23,303 nucleotides of DNA from an uncultured Clostridia bacterium (lineage in GTDB: Bacteria; Bacillota; Clostridia; Christensenellales; Aristaeellaceae): contig CALGYL010000234.1 in the NCBI GenBank assembly GCA_937934775.1, positions 1-23,303 on the forward strand, written 5' to 3'. A program made the translations under genes and the position numbers. Below, in pieces: positions 14,296 through 21,453 of the stretch (position 1 is its first letter; each line of letters begins with the position of its first letter). Under the pieces are notes generated by a model. It was given only the letters and a program-made list of their open reading frames with translations. It had not been told where the DNA came from and made no database searches.

Positions 14296-14907
14296 ATGGC
14301 AACTGTTACGCGAATCGAAAAATACGGGCCTGTCTACCGTGTGTATGCGGATGGACGCCTTTTTTTGCAGATCAACCGGGAATCCTTTGATCGCATGCCG
14401 CTTCGGGAAGGCGACGAACCGGATGAGGAGAAGTATCCGGAGGAAGTGGCCCGTCTGCAGGAAGCTTCGGCGTATGAAACGGCGCTGACCGCGCTGGACC
14501 GCGCCGCCAAGACCGAAAAGGCGCTCAGGCGCTGGCTTTCCTTGCGCGGTTTTCTGGAGCCCGCCATTGATTCGGCCATTGCGCGCCTTACGCGCGCAAA
14601 GCTTCTGAACGACAGCGCCGTCGCGGAGCGGCTGACAGAGACGGGCGCATCGGGCGGACTATCAAAAAATGCGATCAAGCAAAAGCTTCGCATGAAGGGT
14701 GTCGGCGAAGAGGAAATCGAAAGCGCGCTTTCCCTCGTGACAGAGGAAGATCAGTTGGAGAGTGCGAAGCTGCTGGCCCACAAGATGTACCCACGCTACG
14801 CGGGCGAGGAAAAGCGTGCCGCGCGAGGCAAGCTTTCGCAGGCGCTCGCGCGGCGGGGCTTCTCCTGGGATTTGATCGCTCAGGCGATCGACGGCCTGTT
14901 TGAGTGA
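14296..14907 (+). CDS. recX: RecX regulatory protein
   Basis: 203-residue RecX-family protein; it binds RecA filaments and limits recombinase activity. It consists of three-helix repeats: the RWLSLRGF segment, then GGLSKNAIKQKLRMKGVGEE and a last one near RGKLSQALARRGFSWDLIAQA. The N-terminal extension starts ATVTRIEKYGPVYRVY, as in Bacillota RecX. The start is the ATG at 14296, nine bases after GAGGTG; a GTG four codons earlier overlaps that site. recA is not in the window, and the flanking genes are on the other strand, so it is probably transcribed alone. Confidence 0.93.
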   Translation: MATVTRIEKYGPVYRVYADGRLFLQINRESFDRMPLREGDEPDEEKYPEEVARLQEASAYETALTALDRAAKTEKALRRWLSLRGFLEPAIDSAIARLTRAKLLNDSAVAERLTETGASGGLSKNAIKQKLRMKGVGEEEIESALSLVTEEDQLESAKLLAHKMYPRYAGEEKRAARGKLSQALARRGFSWDLIAQAIDGLFE

Positions 14908-14911
14908 CCGT

Positions 14912-15085
14912 TTACTTCGGCTGGTAGCTGCCGCACATGCTCTCATCCTCGGGTTTTCCGGTGTTTCCCTGGCGGCAGGCTTCCACGCGAATCGATCGAA
15001 GCGAGCAGAAGTCCTCTCCCGCGCAGTGGTAATCGCAGCTGGAAACGTTGCAGCGGATGTCGGCGTTGGGGCGTTTGTTGTTCAT
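14912..15085 (-). CDS. DUF1540 cysteine-rich small protein
   Basis: 57-residue protein found by reading the minus strand between recX and the kinase. It has six cysteines (12, 17, 21, 27, 37, 51) in the pattern of DUF1540: IRCNVSSCDYHCAGEDFCSL, then the strand IRVEAC and a final MCGSYQPK. The pattern suggests a metal-binding or disulfide knuckle; these small proteins are frequent in spore-forming Bacillota and have no proven role. ATG at 15085 follows AAAGGAGGG, a strong ribosome site. Stop TAA at 14912 lies four bases past the recX stop, so the two genes converge tail to tail. Confidence 0.88.
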   Translation of the reverse strand: MNNKRPNADIRCNVSSCDYHCAGEDFCSLRSIRVEACRQGNTGKPEDESMCGSYQPK

Positions 15086-15136
15086 GGTTTTCCCTCCTTT
15101 TGATCAATCCCAGTTCATTCTGCCTCGCCGCGCGGC

Positions 15137-15165
15137 TTTTCATGCGGCGGAAATCATGGTATAAT
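15137..15165 (+). promoter_or_regulatory. Sigma-A-type promoter of the ProB-like kinase
   Basis: TTTTCA (15137-15142), 17-base spacer, perfect TATAAT (15160-15165). This places the transcription start near 15172 and rules out the ATG at 15164 as a start codon. Confidence 0.68.
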
Positions 15166-15193
15166 GACCGTTGGAAACGGAGTGTGCAAACAG

Positions 15194-16018
15194 ATGTCGA
15201 TAGAGGTTGTCGGGAAAATCGGTTCCATGGCGATGATCCGCAAGGAAGAAAATGACATCGATTACAACATCATCTCCCGGGTGGCGGCGGAACTGCACCC
15301 CGGCATGGTTTTTGTCACCAGCGGCGCGGCGGAAATCGGTCGCGTGGATTTTATGAAGCGCGCCGGCCGGGAGCTTACCGGCGACCGGCAGGAAGTCAAG
15401 ATGGACTACTGCGCCCAGGGCCAGATCATTCTGATGGAAAACTACCGCGCGTTCTCCCGACCGGAATATTCGATCCGCCAGTTGCTGGTGGAACACCAGC
15501 ATTTCAATGACGAAGCCAAACGGGAGAACATCCGAAAGCTGCTTCTGCGCGCCGCCGAACAGAACGCGATCCCTATTGTAAATTACAACGACCCGGTATC
15601 CAACGACGAAATCCTGAAAATGGAGCTGAACTCGCTCAAGCAGGACCATGAACATGTGGTGGAGTGCGTCGATAACGACGAAACCGCCGCGGTGCTGTGT
15701 GAACTGGTGGGCGCAAAATACCTGGTGATCCTGTCCTCCACCGAAGGCATCTACCGGGATGCAGCCGACCCGGACACGCTGGTGACGGATGTGCTGGCCC
15801 AAACGCCGGAGGCGCTCCTTCAAAAGGTTCGAATCCTGCAAAAGAGCTGCGACGGCGCGAGCCGCGCGGGCGCGAACGGCGCCCGGGCAAAGCTGGAATT
15901 TGCCGTTCGTCCCGCGCTCAAGGGCGCCACGGTCATTATCGGCCATGCGCGGCACGGCATCAACGCGCTGCTTGAACGGAAGGCCCCCCATACGAGAATC
16001 GGCGTAGTCAGGGATTGA
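15194..16018 (+). CDS. ProB-like amino-acid kinase family protein (orphan, no PUA domain)
   Basis: 274-residue amino-acid-kinase-fold protein, close in layout to glutamate 5-kinase but divergent. Visible blocks are EVVGKIGSMAMI (phosphate-binding Lys/Gly), VFVTSGAAEIGR (compare VSSGA in ProB), IVNYNDPVSNDEI and CVDNDETAAVLCELVGAKYL, then LSSTEGIY and a final GANGARAKLEFAV segment. A ProB PUA domain is absent and proA is not adjacent, so the substrate is uncertain. Annotation pipelines may call such proteins uridylate kinase; the ProB-like ND motifs argue against that. ATG at 15194 lies after the promoter; GGAG is rather far back (11 bases), and a GTG at 15182 remains possible. Confidence 0.8.
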   Translation: MSIEVVGKIGSMAMIRKEENDIDYNIISRVAAELHPGMVFVTSGAAEIGRVDFMKRAGRELTGDRQEVKMDYCAQGQIILMENYRAFSRPEYSIRQLLVEHQHFNDEAKRENIRKLLLRAAEQNAIPIVNYNDPVSNDEILKMELNSLKQDHEHVVECVDNDETAAVLCELVGAKYLVILSSTEGIYRDAADPDTLVTDVLAQTPEALLQKVRILQKSCDGASRAGANGARAKLEFAVRPALKGATVIIGHARHGINALLERKAPHTRIGVVRD

Positions 16019-16080
16019 CGTTTCGCAGGAAATCACAATGGGGCTGTCGTATCAACCTCTTTCCCTAAACAAGCAAAGCA

Positions 16081-16120
16081 AAAACCGGCCTTCACAAGTA
16101 TGTTGAAGGTCGGTTTTGTT
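16081..16120 (+). terminator. Rho-independent terminator after the ProB-like kinase
   Basis: Stem AAAACCGGCCTTCA with TGAAGGTCGGTTTT, 14 bp with one G-U pair, nine-base loop, ending in TTTTGTT. It is 62 bases after the kinase stop. The gap 16121-16214 up to the lonB stop holds only a weaker 7-bp repeat (GACCTCA/TGAGGTC). Confidence 0.85.
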
Positions 16121-16214
16121 CATCTTTTGCGTATCGCGCAATCCTATTTCTTTTCTCTCGCATGATTTCAGGACCTCATGCACTTTGTTGAGGTCGAGGC
16201 TTAATATTGCCGCC

Positions 16215-17882
16215 TCATGCTTCTTCCGCCGCCAATACCTGCGCGCCTGCGCGGGGCACGGCCCGGCCGGACATTTCCCCCAGCGCCAGTTCCAGCGCCT
16301 GATCCAGTGAGGCGATCGGGATCACTTGGATGGGTTTGCCCGCATACCGCGCCTGGACGTTTTCCTCCGGAATCAAGACTCTTGTAAGCCCCGCCTTGGC
16401 GGCAGCGTCAATCTTCTGCGAGACGCCGCCCACCGGCAGCACCTTTCCATAAACCGACAATTCGCCGGTCAGCGCCACGTCGCAGGCAACCGGCGAGCCT
16501 TCAATGGCCGACGCCAGCGCAACCGCCATCGCCACGCCCGCGGACGGCCCGTCCACCGGGATGCCACCCGGGAAGTTGATGTGGATATCATACCGGTCCA
16601 CATTCATACCGCGGGCGCGCAGACAGGTCAGCGCGTTCTCGGCGGCGGCGCGGGCCATGGAGCGCCTGCGCATGGTATGACCATGCCCGTCCCGGATGTC
16701 CTCCTCCTCCACGATGCCGGTCACGTTGACCCGGCCGCTGCCGGGTACCGCGATGGCTTCGATCTCCATCACCGCGCCCTGATGCGCGCCGTAGACCGCC
16801 AGCCCATTCACCAGGCCGGGCGCGGGGTCCCTGTGGGGCCTTGGTTCGATGTGGGGCGTGTAGTGGCCGCTCTCCGCCACCCATTCGATGTCCCGCCGCT
16901 CAATGACCCTGCGGCCCTCCTGCCTTGCAACGCCGGAGGCCATCTGCACGATGTTGACCGCGTCCCGGCCGCTGGCAGCATATTGTCCAACCAGCTTCGA
17001 ATCCTCCTCCCGGAGCGCAAAGCCGGTCTTTCTGGCTGCGCCGGACGCGATTTTCGCCAGTTCTTCCCGCTCCAGCGGCCGGAAGAACACCTCCATGCAG
17101 CGTGATCTGAGCGCAGGCGGCAGATCCTCAGGAGACCGGGTGGTCGCCCCCACCAGCCGGAAGTCGGCGGGCAGGCCAAATTTGAAGATTTCATGGATGT
17201 AGCGGGGCGTTCCCCGGTCGTCGGGGTTGTAGTAGGCGGACTCAAACCGCACCAGCCGGTCTTCCAAAACTTTTAAAAGCTTGTTCATCTGCACCGGATG
17301 CAGCTCGCCAATCTCGTCCAGGAACAACACGCCGCCGTGCGCCCGGGTCACCGCGCCTTCCTTAGGCTGCGGTACGCCGTTGATGCCCAGTTGTCCCGCG
17401 CCCTGATAGATCGGATCGTGTACGCTGCCGATCAGCGGATCCGCGATGGCGCGCTCGTCAAAGCGCACGCAGGTGGAGTCCATTTCGATAAACGGCGCGT
17501 CGGGTGCAAACGGCGTTCCCTCCGTCTTTCGCGCCTCTTCCAGCACAAGCCGCGCGGCACAGGTCTTCCCGATGCCCGGTGGTCCATAGATGATCACATG
17601 CTGCGGGTTGGGCGAACACAGGACCGCCTTCAGCGCGCGGATACCCTCCTCCTGGCCGATGATGTCTGAAAACTCCCGGGGCCTGACTTGTTCGGACAGC
17701 GGCTGCGTCAGGCTGATGCGCCTCAGCCGCCCCAGCTTCTCCATCTCCCGGTGGCCGACGGTGGCGCGCGGCGAGCTGCCGCCCGCCCTGGGTTGACCCT
17801 TCAGCTGGCGATAGAAGTATACTCCGACGATGACCGTCACCGTCATTTGAATGAGCAGCAGCACAACGGAAACCAAAAGCAT
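16215..17882 (-). CDS. lonB: LonB-type ATP-dependent serine protease
   Basis: 555-residue membrane-anchored AAA+ protease of the sporulation LonB type. The first ~25 residues are a hydrophobic membrane anchor. Walker A is GPPGIGKT (100-107), Walker B GGVLFLDEIGELHPVQM, the sensor region GATTRSPEDLPPALRSRC. The C-terminal Lon protease domain has the catalytic Ser in DGPSAGVAMAVALASAIEGS and Lys in PVGGVSQKIDAAAKAG. In B. subtilis LonB is active in the forespore. Start: the ATG at 17882 is only two bases from GGAGGGG, so the TTG two codons later (17876, eight-base gap) may be the true start. A hairpin covers this site. It follows clpX; lonA and ysxC are absent here. Confidence 0.93.
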   Translation of the reverse strand: MLLVSVVLLLIQMTVTVIVGVYFYRQLKGQPRAGGSSPRATVGHREMEKLGRLRRISLTQPLSEQVRPREFSDIIGQEEGIRALKAVLCSPNPQHVIIYGPPGIGKTCAARLVLEEARKTEGTPFAPDAPFIEMDSTCVRFDERAIADPLIGSVHDPIYQGAGQLGINGVPQPKEGAVTRAHGGVLFLDEIGELHPVQMNKLLKVLEDRLVRFESAYYNPDDRGTPRYIHEIFKFGLPADFRLVGATTRSPEDLPPALRSRCMEVFFRPLEREELAKIASGAARKTGFALREEDSKLVGQYAASGRDAVNIVQMASGVARQEGRRVIERRDIEWVAESGHYTPHIEPRPHRDPAPGLVNGLAVYGAHQGAVMEIEAIAVPGSGRVNVTGIVEEEDIRDGHGHTMRRRSMARAAAENALTCLRARGMNVDRYDIHINFPGGIPVDGPSAGVAMAVALASAIEGSPVACDVALTGELSVYGKVLPVGGVSQKIDAAAKAGLTRVLIPEENVQARYAGKPIQVIPIASLDQALELALGEMSGRAVPRAGAQVLAAEEA

Positions 17883-17913
17883 CCCCTCCCACGCTTAGTA
17901 TGGGAAGGGATGC
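17879..17913 (-). terminator. Terminator-like hairpin burying the lonB start and ribosome site
   Basis: On the minus strand GCATCCC-T-TCCCA, a nine-base loop and TGGGA-G-GGGATGC form a 12-pair stem with one mismatch; the 3' arm contains the GGGAGGGG ribosome site and the ATG. TTTTGG follows directly. It could stop clpX transcription or block lonB translation. Which one applies is not decidable here. Confidence 0.65.
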
Positions 17914-17978
17914 CGGAAAAAAATCAGATTCTCCTCGGGTTTCCTTTGGCTCCTGCCAGAGGTTCCCTTTGGGGGGAC

Positions 17979-19292
17979 TCAGGATACGTTCGGCTCCGTC
18001 CTCGCAGCCTTGGGGCTGGTCTGGAACTGCCGCCGCTTCTGCGGCGCGGCCGCCGGTTCGCCCTCAATCAGATCGGGGCTCAGGCCGCTGCGAACCGCTT
18101 CTTCCGTGATGATGCACTTGCGCACCGCATCATTCGTAGGCAGTTCGTACATCGTGTCCATCATCACGCCTTCGATGATTGCCCTAAGGCCGCGCGCGCC
18201 GCTCTTGCGCTTGAGCGCCAGCTCCGCAATGGCGTGGAGCGCCTCGTCGGTAAACGTAAGTTCTACGCCGTCCATCTCCAGAAGCCGCTGATACTGCTTG
18301 ACCAGCGCGTTCCGAGGCTCGGTGAGAATCTTGACCAGCGCCTGCTCATCCAGTTGCGACAGCGTAACCACGACCGGCAGACGGCCAACGAATTCCGGGA
18401 TCAGACCAAATTTGATCAGATCCTCCGGCCGCACCTGCGCCAGTACCTCGTCGCTATTCTCGTTTGCCTTGCTCTGGATCTCGGCGCCGAAGCCCATCAC
18501 CTTTTTACCGATGCGGTTGGCAACGATCTTGTCCAGTCCGTCAAACGCTCCGCCGCAGATGAACAGAATGTTGGTGGTGTCGATCTGCAGGAAATCCTGA
18601 TGCGGATGCTTGCGGCCGCCCTGCGGCGGGACGCTGGCCACCGTGCCTTCGAGGATTTTCAAAAGCGCCTGCTGCACGCCCTCGCCGCTGACATCGCGGG
18701 TGATGGAGGGGTTTTCGCTCTTCCGGGCGATTTTGTCGATTTCATCGATATAGATGATGCCGCGCTGCGCAAGCTCGATGTCGTAGTCCGCGTTCTGGAT
18801 GAGCCGGAGCAGAATATTCTCCACGTCCTCGCCCACATAACCGGCCTCGGTGAGGCTGGTGGCGTCGCCGATGGCGAAGGGCACGTTCAGAATTTTGGCC
18901 AGCGTCTGGGCAAGGTAGGTCTTGCCGCATCCGGTGGGACCCAGCATCACCACGTTGGACTTTTGCAGCTCCACGTCGCCCTTGCGGGCGGGGTGGGCGA
19001 TGCGCTTGTAATGGTTGTAGACCGCAACCGACAGCGCCTTCTTGGCATACTCCTGCCCGATCACGTACTGATCAAGCACCTCCTTGATCTCGGAGGGCTT
19101 CTTGAGCGTCACCGCGCCGCGCTCAGAAATCATGTCGACATCGTCGGCCACAATCTCCTGACACAGGAGCACGCACTCGTCGCAGATGTACACGCCCGGG
19201 CCCGCGACAATGCGGCGCACCTGCTCGTGCGTCTTGCCGCAGAACGAACACTTGACGGTCTTGTTGTTGAGAAAATCATCCTGCTTAGCCAT
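17979..19292 (-). CDS. clpX: ClpX ATPase subunit of ClpXP
   Basis: 437-residue AAA+ unfoldase that feeds substrates to ClpP. The N-terminal zinc-binding domain has four cysteines (15, 18, 37, 40; CSFCGKT and CDECVLLC). Walker A is GPTGCGKT (118-125), Walker B IIYIDEIDKI (179-188); the pore loop GYVGED and the RPEDLIKFGLIPEFVGRLPV region are present. The ClpP-docking loop reads MGF (266-268) where IGF is usual. The ATG at 19292 follows AAAGGAGC; eight earlier codons are open but not family-like. It follows clpP by 48 bases; a hairpin separates it from lonB. Confidence 0.97.
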   Translation of the reverse strand: MAKQDDFLNNKTVKCSFCGKTHEQVRRIVAGPGVYICDECVLLCQEIVADDVDMISERGAVTLKKPSEIKEVLDQYVIGQEYAKKALSVAVYNHYKRIAHPARKGDVELQKSNVVMLGPTGCGKTYLAQTLAKILNVPFAIGDATSLTEAGYVGEDVENILLRLIQNADYDIELAQRGIIYIDEIDKIARKSENPSITRDVSGEGVQQALLKILEGTVASVPPQGGRKHPHQDFLQIDTTNILFICGGAFDGLDKIVANRIGKKVMGFGAEIQSKANENSDEVLAQVRPEDLIKFGLIPEFVGRLPVVVTLSQLDEQALVKILTEPRNALVKQYQRLLEMDGVELTFTDEALHAIAELALKRKSGARGLRAIIEGVMMDTMYELPTNDAVRKCIITEEAVRSGLSPDLIEGEPAAAPQKRRQFQTSPKAARTEPNVS

Positions 19293-19340
19293 GAATTGCT
19301 CCTTTGCGAGGCGCATGCCGCGCCCGGTTGTGCGTGCCCA

Positions 19341-19925
19341 TCAGCGCCTCGGCGCGAAGATCTCGTCAATCAAACCGTATTCCTTCGCCTCTTGGGCGGT
19401 GAGGAAGAAATCGCGCTCGACATCCTTTTCGACTTCGCTGAGGGGTTTCCCGGTGTTCTTGGCCAGTTCCTCGTTGAGCTTTCTCTTGATTCGGAGGATC
19501 TGCTCGGCGTGGATCTGGATGTCGGTCGCCTGACCGCGCGCGCCGCCGGAGGGCTGGTGGATCATGATCTCGGCGTTGGGCAGCGCCTTGCGCTTGCCCT
19601 TTGCGCCCGCCGCCAGCAGGAACGCGCCCATCGACGCGGCCATGCCGACGCACAGAGTGGACACCTCGCACTTCAGATACTTCATGGTATCGTAGATGGC
19701 AAGGCCTGCCGTCACCGAGCCTCCGGGGCTGTTGATGTACAGCTGGATGTCGGCGTCCGGGTCTTCCATCTCCAGGAACAGCATCTGTGCCACGATGATG
19801 TTGGCAGCGTCGTCATCGACTTCGCCTCCGAGAAACACGATGCGATCCTTGAGCAACCTGGAGTAGATGTCGTAGGAGCGTTCTCCCCTGTTGGTTTGCT
19901 CGATGACATACGGGATAAGGTTCAT
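19341..19925 (-). CDS. clpP: ClpP proteolytic subunit
   Basis: Serine protease that forms the 14-mer chamber used by ClpX. 194 residues, standard length. Catalytic triad Ser98 (GMAASMGAF), His123 (IMIHQPSGG) and Asp172 (VERDFFLT). The N terminus NLIPYVIEQTNRGERSYDIY carries the axial loop and is unprocessed or nearly so. ATG at 19925 follows a perfect AGGAGGTG, eight bases away. It lies between tig (85 bases upstream) and clpX, and has a candidate promoter of its own at the tig stop. A short GCGGC/GCCGC hairpin (19944-19956) precedes the ribosome site. Confidence 0.98.
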   Translation of the reverse strand: MNLIPYVIEQTNRGERSYDIYSRLLKDRIVFLGGEVDDDAANIIVAQMLFLEMEDPDADIQLYINSPGGSVTAGLAIYDTMKYLKCEVSTLCVGMAASMGAFLLAAGAKGKRKALPNAEIMIHQPSGGARGQATDIQIHAEQILRIKRKLNEELAKNTGKPLSEVEKDVERDFFLTAQEAKEYGLIDEIFAPRR

Positions 19926-19987
19926 ATGCGTGGCACCTCCTGTGCGGCTAAGCCGCTGTTGATTTGGGAAAATGAATCCCTCGGAGC

Positions 19988-20014
19988 ATTATACCCCCGA
20001 GAAGCTTTGGTCAA
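19988..20014 (-). promoter_or_regulatory. Candidate promoter of clpP-clpX at the tig stop
   Basis: A perfect TATAAT (19988-19993) on the minus strand with TTGACC (20009-20014) 15 bases upstream, tighter than ideal. A GATTGA at 17-base spacing overlaps the tig stop. The -10 box is flanked by CTCGG and CCGAG, a 5-bp inverted repeat (19980-20001 region). This could also be a small hairpin ending tig. Confidence 0.5.
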
Positions 20015-21297
20015 TCGCCAACCGCTTCGCTTTTCAGCAGTTCGACAGTCTTTTCGATCGCGGCCATGTTGGCGAAGTATTTGCGGTCATCTTCCGACAA
20101 CGTCTTTTCAAAATCCTCGACGCTCTTGCCGGTCTGCGGCGCGAACTTTTCGATCTGCGCCTTCACGTCCTCATCGGATGCTTCGATGTTCTCGGCCTTG
20201 CGGACGGCTTCCAGCACCAACTGCGTCTTCACGCGGCGGACCGCCTCGTCATGCTGCGCGTCGCGCATGGATTCCAGCGTCTGGCCGGTATACTTCAGGA
20301 AATCTTCCATCCGCATGCCCTGGTACATCATGCGCATCTCCATATCGCGCAGCATGGCGTCGATCTGGTTCTGAACCATGGGCTCGGGAATGTCGGCTTC
20401 GCAGTTATCAACCACCGCTTCGACGACCTCGTTTTCAAACTCGGCGTCGGCACGGTCCTGGGCGCGCTTGACCAGTTTGGCGCGGGCATCGTCCTTGTAT
20501 GCGGCCAGCGTGTCAAACTCGGACACGTCCTTCGCGAACTCATCGTCCAACGCGGGCAGTTTCTTCTGCTGGATGCCGTTGACTTTGACATGGAACACGG
20601 CGGGCTTGCCCTTCAGGTTTTCCGCGTGGTACTCCTCCGGGAAAGTGACGTGCACATCCACTTCATCTCCGGTAGAAGCGCCGATCAGCCCTTCTTCAAA
20701 ACCGGGAATGAAGCTGCCGGAGCCGATGGTCAGAAGGTGACCTTCGGCGGCGCCGCCCTCGAACGGCTCGTCATCGACGAATCCCTTGTAATCGATGTTG
20801 ACCTGATCGTCCAGCTTGATCGGGCGGTCGGCCACGTCGATGTACCGGGCGACGCGCTCGCGAGCGCGTTCAAGCTCCGCGTTCACATCGTCTTCAGTGA
20901 CGTTTACTTCCGTTTTGTCGGCCTTCACGCCCTTGTATTCGCCCAGAGTGACCTCGGGCTTCACATACACGGTGGCGCTGAACGTCAGCGCCTTGCCGCC
21001 GCCGATCTCGCTTACATCGATCTTGGGCTGATCCACCGGCGTCAGTCCGTGCTCGCGCACCGCGCCATCGTAAATCTCCGGAAAAATCGCGTCAAAAGCG
21101 TCCTCGTAGAAGATCGACTCGCCATAATGCAGTTCGATCACCTTTCGGGGCGCGTGACCCTTACGGAATCCGGGGATGTTGATGCGCTTGACCAGCTTGT
21201 GGTAAGCGCTCTCCAAGCCCTTTTCAAAGATCTCAGGCTCGACGGTAAAATCAAGCTTGACCTGATTTGACGAAATTTTCTCAAAGGTACTGCTCAT
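20011..21297 (-). CDS. tig: Trigger factor chaperone
   Basis: Ribosome-bound chaperone of 428 residues with peptidyl-prolyl isomerase activity. The N-terminal ribosome-docking loop has the signature GFRKGHAPRKVIE. The FKBP-like domain runs from about residue 150 to 240 (DDQVNIDYKGFVDDEPFEGG, GSGSFIPGFEEGLIGASTGD, VTFPEEYHAENLKGKPAVF). The C-terminal helical arms are complete. ATG at 21297 (MSSTFEKISSNQ) follows GGGGAGGA about ten bases back; 26 earlier open codons lack family similarity. It starts the tig-clpP-clpX-lonB quality-control cluster. Size and domains are normal. Confidence 0.97.
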   Translation of the reverse strand: MSSTFEKISSNQVKLDFTVEPEIFEKGLESAYHKLVKRINIPGFRKGHAPRKVIELHYGESIFYEDAFDAIFPEIYDGAVREHGLTPVDQPKIDVSEIGGGKALTFSATVYVKPEVTLGEYKGVKADKTEVNVTEDDVNAELERARERVARYIDVADRPIKLDDQVNIDYKGFVDDEPFEGGAAEGHLLTIGSGSFIPGFEEGLIGASTGDEVDVHVTFPEEYHAENLKGKPAVFHVKVNGIQQKKLPALDDEFAKDVSEFDTLAAYKDDARAKLVKRAQDRADAEFENEVVEAVVDNCEADIPEPMVQNQIDAMLRDMEMRMMYQGMRMEDFLKYTGQTLESMRDAQHDEAVRRVKTQLVLEAVRKAENIEASDEDVKAQIEKFAPQTGKSVEDFEKTLSEDDRKYFANMAAIEKTVELLKSEAVGD

Positions 21298-21346
21298 CGT
21301 ATTAGTCCTCCCCAATCTCACCGCCCAAGGCGGCCATAGCTCAACT

Positions 21347-21375
21347 ATTTTACCACAATTGACGTTCGTAATCAA
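21347..21375 (-). promoter_or_regulatory. Sigma-A-type promoter of tig
   Basis: On the minus strand TTGATT (21370-21375), 17-base spacer, TAAAAT (21347-21352). A short GC-rich repeat, CCGCC-TTG-GGCGG, sits in the leader before the ribosome site. Confidence 0.72.
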
Positions 21376-21395
21376 TGGCTAAACGTAAAATGAAC

Positions 21396-21424
21396 TTGAG
21401 GACTCGGATTTCGCGTGTTATAAT
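21396..21424 (+). promoter_or_regulatory. Sigma-A-type promoter of the homocysteine methyltransferase gene
   Basis: TTGAGG (21396-21401), 17-base spacer, perfect TATAAT (21419-21424), 30 bases before the start codon. It is back-to-back with the tig promoter, 20 bases apart. The leader is too short for a riboswitch. Confidence 0.78.
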
Positions 21425-21453
21425 TTGGTTGAGTGTCAAACGGAGGGGTAAAT

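Noticed and set aside
15140..16036. A 298-codon minus-strand frame
   Set aside because: Exactly antisense to the ProB-like kinase, whose motifs, promoter and terminator support the plus strand.
16121..16214. 7-bp inverted repeat GACCTCA/TGAGGTC as a lonB terminator
   Set aside because: Short stem with a ten-base loop and no T tract on the minus strand; too weak to call.
17914..17978. Near-repeat GGTTTCCTTTGG / GGTTCCCTTTGG after clpX
   Set aside because: Two imperfect copies only; no terminator-like stem with T tail could be built.
19994..20016. CtsR operator upstream of clpP
   Set aside because: Only one GGTCAA half-site is present; the direct-repeat partner is missing.
17688..20471. A 927-codon open frame on the plus strand
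   Set aside because: It is antisense to lonB, clpX, clpP and tig, all of which have full family motifs. The frame is a by-product of GC-rich third positions and the translation shows no domain.
19972..21270. Long plus-strand frame opposite tig
   Set aside because: Mirror of the trigger factor codons; histidine- and leucine-rich translation with no family match and no ribosome site.
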